From: Treponema saccharophilum DSM 2985
GTDB lineage: Bacteria > Spirochaetota > Spirochaetia > Treponematales > Treponemataceae
Direction of reading: 5' to 3'
Assembly (NCBI RefSeq): GCF_000255555.1
Contig: NZ_AGRW01000054.1
Coordinates: 248,001-312,000, forward strand
DNA: 64,000 bases
Part shown: positions 59,537-64,000 of the stretch, piece after piece
Position numbering within the stretch: position 1 is the first letter of the stretch
Layout of the letters: the number at the start of each line of letters is the position of its first letter
Translations under genes and position numbers: made by a program
The notes under the pieces: model-generated
Told to the model about the DNA's origin: nothing
The model's database searches: none
What the model saw: the letters and a program-made list of their open reading frames with translations, nothing else

Positions 59537-60760
59537 ATGAAAATAATATTTTGTGGGCCGCCACATTCCGGAAAGACAGTCCTGATTCATAATCTGGAGG
59601 CAAATCTCCCCACCGATTCGTTCATGACGATGCGAATCCACAAGGACGGCGAGGGCAACTGGAGCAACAACCCCGACCAGGAGCAGATAAGGGCGGTCAG
59701 AAGAAAAGGGGATTACGATGAGGATTTCATCAACAAGAAATGCGCGGAACTGAAGCAGAGAGAGGAGCATATCGTGCTCGTCGATATCGGAGGGCGCCTT
59801 CTGGATGACAAGATTCCGATTTTCGAAGTTTGCGACAGTTTTGTCGTCATCAGCAACGACACGGAGAAGAAAAAACAATGGATTGAATTCGGCGAAAAGC
59901 ACGGCTGCACATGTATCGCCGCTTTTGATTCCATACTCGATGGCGAGGACTGCATTTTCAACAGGGCATCTCCTTTGAAAGGGCGGCTTTCGAAGCTTGA
60001 GCGTGGGACGGATAAGACAAAGTCGCCGGTAATAACGGAGCTTGCGGACTTGATAATCGGAAAATCGGGCTTTTTTTGCAATGCGCACAACGACAACATC
60101 CACTACAACACCATCGACTTCGTTGCAATCGCAAGGGAACTCGGGTGCGGATGGAATGTCGGCGCGGACGTCATGAACGGATTTCACGTCAATTTCACCC
60201 CGGACAAGGCTCCGCTTTTGTACAGAAAAATTTCAGGATTCGCAAAGGAGCATGGTTTCGAATCCTATGAATTCTACAATTCCCGAAGCAACTGGGCGAC
60301 GATGATATCCGCATTGAGCCTTGTCGATTCCGGCGTCGGAGATATACGCCTTTACGATGTCGGAATGAACGATTATGTGAAGATTCGGAGGCTCAATAAA
60401 AAAGCGGACATCGGTAGCCCGTCTGTTCTTGAATACAGCGTTCTTGAGGGCGAACACGAGCTGTTCATCAATGCAAAAACGAAAAAAGACAGCATCACGC
60501 TCGACGATTTCAATTCAATCATGATTCCCCAGATTGATGAAAGCAAGACGCTTTATTTTTCAGGCAGAATCCCCAACTGGCTGACAGCTTCCATCTTCAT
60601 AAGCTACCCATGCAGGGAAATGTACCTGCTGCAGCCCGGCAACGGATTTTTCTGCTGCAAGTCAGAGGACAAGAATCGGCTCGGAAAACAGGTGAAGAAT
60701 CCGGATGGTATGGACATAAGCAGATACCTTTTGAAAATATCATGTCCGAAAAACGGTTGA
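59537..60760 (+). CDS. csx3: AAA-Csx3 fusion protein
   Basis: A 407-residue protein. Residues 1-170 form a P-loop ATPase-like domain: Walker A CGPPHSGKT (6-14), HKDGEGNWS (35-43) and VDIGGR (82-87), the layout of the AAA domain fused to Csx3 in other bacteria. Residues about 180-300 are unassigned. Residues about 305-375 match Csx3: TLDDFNSIMIPQIDESKTLY and SGRIPNWL (342-349), corresponding to the usual SGRGPIWL. The His pair and DPR of the family's KYHHTP/YDPRLG segment appear as Y-P-C and Q-P-G, so ring-nuclease activity may be lost. Linked to cas1/cas2 2 kb away. Confidence 0.7.
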   Translation: MKIIFCGPPHSGKTVLIHNLEANLPTDSFMTMRIHKDGEGNWSNNPDQEQIRAVRRKGDYDEDFINKKCAELKQREEHIVLVDIGGRLLDDKIPIFEVCDSFVVISNDTEKKKQWIEFGEKHGCTCIAAFDSILDGEDCIFNRASPLKGRLSKLERGTDKTKSPVITELADLIIGKSGFFCNAHNDNIHYNTIDFVAIARELGCGWNVGADVMNGFHVNFTPDKAPLLYRKISGFAKEHGFESYEFYNSRSNWATMISALSLVDSGVGDIRLYDVGMNDYVKIRRLNKKADIGSPSVLEYSVLEGEHELFINAKTKKDSITLDDFNSIMIPQIDESKTLYFSGRIPNWLTASIFISYPCREMYLLQPGNGFFCCKSEDKNRLGKQVKNPDGMDISRYLLKISCPKNG

Positions 60761-60830
60761 TTTAGTTTTGTTATTTCGAACTTGTTTCAGCACTCATTGC
60801 TTAGCATCACCGGAATTGGTTTTCTGATAA

Positions 60831-60850
60831 AATTTTGTCAATAAAAAGCA
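60831..60850. repeat. 20-bp direct repeat, left copy
   Basis: AATTTTGTCAATAAAAAGCA at 60831-60850 matches 62241-62260 at 18 of 20 positions. The pair flanks the LRAT-like and cysteine-peptidase-like genes. Confidence 0.6.
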
Positions 60851-60881
60851 CTATTTCCATTCCTATGTGAATGAAGAAAAA

Positions 60882-61236
60882 ATGATTAAGAGAACAACCA
60901 AGGCCGGCGATGTTATTTTTGTAGGAAGAGATTACTTTTACGTGAAGAATCTCTACGGGCACTTTGGAGTCTATGTCGGAAATAATCGTGTCGTTCATTT
61001 TACAGCTCTTGGAGCTATGGAGATTGACGGAAAAAAAACTTATGTTCAAAAATGATCTTGAGGTGTTCCTTGCCGGGGGCATGTACCGCATAGAATGCTT
61101 GCCATATGCAGGTGGCAAAAATCCTTCTTGGAATTGCAGATTATCTTTTTTCGTTAAGTCAATCGGAACGCTTCGGCGCTTCTTATTGGAACAGATTGGT
61201 CGCGTAATGGGACATCTGAGGCCGAGTAAGCAATAA
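60882..61236 (+). pseudogene. LRAT-like gene interrupted by a frameshift
   Basis: The first frame (GTG 60867 or ATG 60882 to stop at 61053-61055) reads TKAGDVIFVGRDYFYVKN and GHFGVYVGNNRVVHFTALG, the H...H part of an LRAT/NlpC-like fold. After the A-rich stretch at 61028-61050 the next frame continues to 61236 as KNDLEVFLAGGMYRIE...NPSWNCRLSFF, providing the expected Cys. So one base of slippage in A8 (61030-ish) or A5 (near 61047) would restore a full protein. It may be a true pseudogene, a sequencing error or programmed frameshifting. No strong ribosome site is seen. Confidence 0.5.
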
Positions 61237-61262
61237 TATATGACTTTATAGGAGGGTTGCAT

Positions 61263-61985
61263 ATGCTTGAGCATATCACGTTCGAGGAATTCACCTCGAT
61301 GGACAAGAACATGGACACGCTCATCAAGGTCAGGGCGCACTGCCTCTTTCTGGAAGCTACGCATGCTTGCGGGCACCCGTGCTCGGTTTGCGAGGAATAT
61401 AAGAAATACATGGCATGCTACCAGTCCCTTGCATGGTGCGACCAGCTCAAGGTTGACCATGAGGCGGATAGGCTGTTCGCCCATAAGATGATGTCCTACA
61501 GGCTGCTCCGTCGGAACAGGATTCAGATGAGGGTAATCAGGGGCGTGCTTTTTGCTGTTTTGGCAGTGATGCTCGTTCTGGTGGCAGTGGACAAGGCACA
61601 CGGGCAGCCCATGCCTCAGACACCTTACTACTACTATAAGGATGCCTTCATCGTGAGCCTCCTGAAGGAGACCCAATCGCAGGTGGAGGACGTGAATTTC
61701 GACGGGGACATAAACTGCATCGACTATGCGGTGACGTTCAAGGAGTTGTGGGACAGGCGCTATCCGGCGGGCAGGTGCGAGATATTGCGGAACCTTAATC
61801 GTGCGACCGGATGGCATCATCTGTTCATCAGCATAAATGTGGGCAGGTGGCTGTACATTGAGCCGCGGGGCAATGCACATAACTACAGGATGTCCGATTT
61901 TTGGGGTGACAGGTACAATCCCACATACACATTGTTTGGGGAGACATCCAAATGGTTGGAGGAGGACAAGCGTGAAAAGCGTTAG
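61263..61985 (+). CDS. Membrane protein with cysteine-peptidase-like domain
   Basis: A 240-residue protein. The Cys-rich N-terminal part has HACGHPCSVCEEYKKYMAC (about 37-55), a possible metal-binding cluster. A membrane segment spans about 93-113 (VLFAVLAVMLVLVAVDKAHG). Outside it, DVNFDGDINCIDYAVTF (about 136-152) looks like an EF-hand/dockerin-type Ca loop immediately before a Cys, and GWHHLFI (about 181-187) plus YIEPRG suggest a Cys-His-Glu/Asn triad as in transglutaminase-like peptidases. GGAGGG at 61251-61256 supports ATG 61263. Function unknown. Confidence 0.6.
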   Translation: MLEHITFEEFTSMDKNMDTLIKVRAHCLFLEATHACGHPCSVCEEYKKYMACYQSLAWCDQLKVDHEADRLFAHKMMSYRLLRRNRIQMRVIRGVLFAVLAVMLVLVAVDKAHGQPMPQTPYYYYKDAFIVSLLKETQSQVEDVNFDGDINCIDYAVTFKELWDRRYPAGRCEILRNLNRATGWHHLFISINVGRWLYIEPRGNAHNYRMSDFWGDRYNPTYTLFGETSKWLEEDKREKR

Positions 61986-62298
61986 CTCCGTGTTGGGAGA
62001 TTACATGAGGCTTGCGCTGAAGGAGAGCGTGGAATCTATTGGGCTCAATTTCGAGTTTTTGCACAGCCGAAATGAACAAATCAATAAATTTTCACTACCT
62101 AAAAAAATCAGGACAGGTTGCATAAAAATCCTGAAAGCCGGAGCTTCCGAGATAGAAAGTGAGCAAATAAATGCGCCGAAAACATACGAAGATTTTTTTA
62201 GCACGCCGAGTTTTAAAAATTCTCGGCGTTTTTTTTTCGAAAATTTGTCAATAAAAAACAGAATGCAGCCTCTGTTTCAATCAAGGAGAATTCAGTAA
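61972..62298 (+). CDS. Doubtful ORF overlapping a terminator
   Basis: A frame of 108 codons opened by GTG 61972 (GGAGG at 61961), whose last third crosses a clear terminator (62204-62238). The N-terminal half (KSVSSVLGDYMRLALKESVE) is plausibly helical. A shorter real peptide ending before the terminator is not excluded, but the frame stays open through it, so this is kept at low confidence. Confidence 0.25.
   Translation: MKSVSSVLGDYMRLALKESVESIGLNFEFLHSRNEQINKFSLPKKIRTGCIKILKAGASEIESEQINAPKTYEDFFSTPSFKNSRRFFFENLSIKNRMQPLFQSRRIQ
62204..62238 (+). terminator. Terminator before the cas1 operon
   Basis: CGCCGAG/CTCGGCG stem with an 11-base loop, followed by nine or more T residues. It separates the peptidase-like gene from the cas operon. 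Confidence 0.85.
62241..62260. repeat. 20-bp direct repeat, right copy
   Basis: AAATTTGTCAATAAAAAACA, matching 60831-60850 at 18 of 20 positions, 38-58 bases before the small ORF that precedes cas1. Confidence 0.6.
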
Positions 62299-62460
62299 AT
62301 GGAAAACAGCGCGAACGTTATGAACGCATTCATGGCAGCTTTGATTTTTGAAAAGTCTAAGGTTCCTTTCAAGGATTTGTTCCTGGATAAGAACGTTTAT
62401 GCCGGCAAGGATACGTCGTCCTCCGGCATGGATGGTGGAGAAATGGCAGTCGCGGCGTAA
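62299..62460 (+). CDS. 53-residue protein directly before cas1
   Basis: AAGGAG at 62283-62288 and ATG 62299 open a 53-codon frame: MENSANVMNAFMAALIFEKS, then KVPFKDLFLDKNVYAGKDTS and SSGMDGGEMAVAA. It ends nine bases before the cas1 ATG, so it is very likely in the cas operon. The first half is a predicted helix and the rest is flexible. No similarity recognised. Confidence 0.6.
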   Translation: MENSANVMNAFMAALIFEKSKVPFKDLFLDKNVYAGKDTSSSGMDGGEMAVAA

Positions 62461-62469
62461 GGGGAAAAA

Positions 62470-63471
62470 ATGGGAGATGTTTTCATACTTTCGGATTTCG
62501 GGAAACTTTCAAAAGCCGGCGGACATCTTTTGTATACCGATTTTGAGGGAAGGACGAAGCCGATTTTGCCTTTCAAGACCGACATGCTCGTTTTTGCATC
62601 CTCTGTTTCAATTACCGGCGACGTTTTCCAGATTCTTTCCGATAACGGAATCCCTGCATTTATAATCGGGCGTCACGGAAGAAAAAATATCCGGCTCGAC
62701 TACGGCTGCGGGAAGAATGTGTTCCTCAGGCAGGAGCAGTTCCGTCTGCTCGATGACAAAAAGCGCGTGCTTGAAATTTCAAAGTCAATCATAAGCGGGA
62801 AAATCAGAAATCAGATAACGTTCGTAATGCGGATTGCACGGAACAATCCCGACTTGACAGAAATCGATACGATTGCGGAGCAGATGAAGGCGATTTTGAA
62901 AAAAGTCGGTTCGTGCAGAACTGCGGACGGCGTTCGTGGACAGGAGGGAAACGCCGCTCGGCTTTATTTCTCTGTTTTGGATTTGAATATTCGCCCAAAA
63001 TGGGCAATGCTTGGTACTCGTTCCCATCATCCACCAAAGACAAACGTGAATTCTGTCTTGAGTTTCCTTTATTCGCTTCTCACATGCAAAATTCAAACGG
63101 CACTTGAGTCATTCGGGTTGGACACAATGGCAGGAAATCTTCATGAGCTTTCGTATGGCAAGGATGCCCTTGCGTATGACATGGTTGAGGAATTCCGCAC
63201 GCCGTTTGCCGACACTCTGTGCTGCCATTTGTTCAATCACGGGATGCTCTGCGCTGATGATTTTAGGGATGAGGATGGCGGCGTATATCTTACGGAGCAT
63301 GGAGCCGGAATCGTTGCCAGCGAGTTCGAGAAAAAACTTTCGGAGGAAATTACGGTTTCCCGGCTTGGAAAATCGCTTCCTTATAGAAAGATTTTCCTTG
63401 AGCAATCGAGGCACTATCGGGATGTCGTTCTTGGAACGGAGATTGAATACGTTCCTTTTTTGTTCAAATAG
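62470..63471 (+). CDS. cas1: CRISPR-associated integrase Cas1
   Basis: A 333-residue Cas1. The N-terminal beta domain ends with GIPAFIIGRHGRKNIRL. The metal-binding residues are visible: Glu159 in VRGQEGNAARLYF, His225 in AGNLHELSYG, and Asp237/Glu240 in LAYDMVEEFRTP. The sequence is closer to the type I/III Cas1 pattern than to type II by my reading. GGGGAAA precedes the ATG at 62470. It forms the adaptation complex with Cas2 encoded 9 bp downstream. Confidence 0.93.
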   Translation: MGDVFILSDFGKLSKAGGHLLYTDFEGRTKPILPFKTDMLVFASSVSITGDVFQILSDNGIPAFIIGRHGRKNIRLDYGCGKNVFLRQEQFRLLDDKKRVLEISKSIISGKIRNQITFVMRIARNNPDLTEIDTIAEQMKAILKKVGSCRTADGVRGQEGNAARLYFSVLDLNIRPKWAMLGTRSHHPPKTNVNSVLSFLYSLLTCKIQTALESFGLDTMAGNLHELSYGKDALAYDMVEEFRTPFADTLCCHLFNHGMLCADDFRDEDGGVYLTEHGAGIVASEFEKKLSEEITVSRLGKSLPYRKIFLEQSRHYRDVVLGTEIEYVPFLFK

Positions 63472-63480
63472 GTGAGGAAA

Positions 63481-63765
63481 ATGCGCTACATAGTTTCATA
63501 CGACATAGCGAACGAAAGACGCCGCCGTCGGCTCGTGAAATTCCTTGAGGATTATATGTGCCGAATCCAGTATTCCGTCTTTACCGGCGATTTCGATGAG
63601 TCGATTCTTGAAAATCTGAAAAGATGGATTTCATATGTCATTGAGCCTGACGAGGATTCCGTCCTTATCGTCCCGCTTTGCGTCTCGGACTGGCAGAAGA
63701 GGCTTTCGTTCGGAGTTGGGAGAGAGTCCGCCATGGAGTACGAAAAAGAATTTCAGATTCTTTAA
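63481..63765 (+). CDS. cas2: CRISPR-associated Cas2
   Basis: A 94-residue Cas2: MRYIVSYDIANERRRRRLVK, then QYSVFTGDFDE and EDSVLIVPLC. The ferredoxin-like fold and the YDI start fit the family. ATG 63481 is preferred over GTG 63472 because GGTGAGG then sits as ribosome site. It completes the adaptation module and is followed by the promoter and hairpin at 63807-63893. Confidence 0.93.
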   Translation: MRYIVSYDIANERRRRRLVKFLEDYMCRIQYSVFTGDFDESILENLKRWISYVIEPDEDSVLIVPLCVSDWQKRLSFGVGRESAMEYEKEFQIL

Positions 63766-63806
63766 AATTCTATTGGAAAATTCGCTGAATTTCTGATAAA
63801 AACCAT

Positions 63807-63835
63807 TTGCACCCCAAATTCGAATGGCATATAAT
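63807..63835 (+). promoter_or_regulatory. Strong promoter after cas2
   Basis: TTGCAC (63807-63812), 17 bases, consensus TATAAT (63830-63835). The predicted start is near 63842, just before the 14-bp inverted repeat, and no protein-coding start follows. Confidence 0.7.
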
Positions 63836-63841
63836 AGAAGA

Positions 63842-64000
63842 GACTTGTTCCGCAGGTCTCCGAAAGCACGAAAAACACGGGAGACCTGCGGAAACCCGCG
63901 AAGCCCTGTAAAATAAGGCTTTGTGTGCTATTTGACATAAAAAGAATTCTGCAAAAACGAGCGAATTCGGTTCTGACTTGGGAGACCTGCGGAAAACTGT
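63842..64000 (+). ncRNA. Candidate anti-repeat/tracr-like RNA or CRISPR leader
   Basis: RNA from the promoter at 63807-63835 would begin with a perfect 14-base inverted repeat (63848-63861/63880-63893, 18-base loop). The right arm extended, GGGAGACCTGCGGAAA, recurs at 63980-63995. After it, AAGCC...GGCTT with the string TAAAATAAGGCT (63916-63927) resembles the post-anti-repeat segment of type II tracrRNAs. The GAATTC pair at 63950-63970 could form another hairpin. No terminator is seen before the window edge, and no array is visible yet. Confidence 0.4.

Noticed and set aside
63879-64000. A CRISPR array inside the window
   Set aside because: Only two direct 16-base copies, 101 bases apart and diverging on both sides, so no repeat-spacer structure is demonstrated. 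An array may start beyond the edge.

Overview
The window looks like a chromosomal segment of a Treponema-type spirochete. The evidence is the flhF-flhG-(membrane protein)-whiG/fliA-fapA order at the left edge, a flgF-flgG-rod-binding-protein cluster, a P83/100-type antigen gene, several lipoproteins and small exported proteins typical of spirochetes, and tRNA promoters of the form TTGACA-17-TATAGT. Codon use is GC-rich over about the first 56.5 kb. All functions are read from the translated sequence by eye; no database search was run.

Layout. 0-7 kb: flagellar assembly and regulation block (flhF, flhG, sigma-28, FapA/DUF342, a SwrB-like membrane protein). 7-12.3 kb: tRNA-Phe, outer-membrane protein, murG, cvpA, DNA polymerase III delta-prime, soluble histidine kinase. 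12.3-17.3 kb: NtrC-like regulator, J-domain protein, glgC, DUF1963 protein, exported protein. 17.3-19.7 kb: flgF, flgG and a FlgJ-like rod-binding protein, with a sigma-28-like promoter before flgF. 19.7-23.4 kb: second tRNA-Phe copy, murC, yicC, cytidylate-kinase-like gene, tRNA-Glu, tRNA-Gln. 23.5-26.6 kb (minus): beta-propeller protein and an RlmD-type methyltransferase. 27-30.7 kb: rpsF-ssb-rpsR-rplI-dnaB and a TfoX-N protein. 30.9-38.7 kb: P83/100 antigen, rpsT, bactofilin, tRNA-Gly, dCMP deaminase, thrC, lipoprotein, alr. 38.7-48.5 kb: folC, a four-unit intergenic repeat, pnuC-nadR, trpS, exported HEAT protein, lipoprotein, coaD, rpmF-acpP-rnc, rpmE, RlmK-like methyltransferase. 48.7-56.5 kb: DEAD-box helicase, an ABC-F ATPase with one degenerate ATP site, rho, tRNA-Leu, cca and a GNAT acetyltransferase.

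From about 56.8 kb to the right edge the character changes: lower GC, many small orphan ORFs, hairpins, and CRISPR-linked genes. These are csx20, an AAA-Csx3 fusion preceded by a HAD phosphatase, an interrupted LRAT-like gene, a membrane protein with a cysteine-peptidase-like C-terminus, and a small ORF-cas1-cas2 operon. No interference effector is present. Just after cas2 a TTGCAC-17-TATAAT promoter reads into a 14-bp inverted repeat. One arm of it recurs as a direct copy at the window edge, and a downstream segment resembles the core of type II tracrRNAs. This is the best candidate for an undescribed system: a CRISPR locus combining cyclic-oligoadenylate-associated accessory proteins with a possible anti-repeat RNA.

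Working together: the sigma-28 factor at 3.0 kb probably drives the flagellar promoters at 17.3 kb; pnuC-nadR forms an NAD salvage pair; murG and murC serve peptidoglycan synthesis; the ribosomal-protein and replication genes form the usual rpsF-dnaB housekeeping block.
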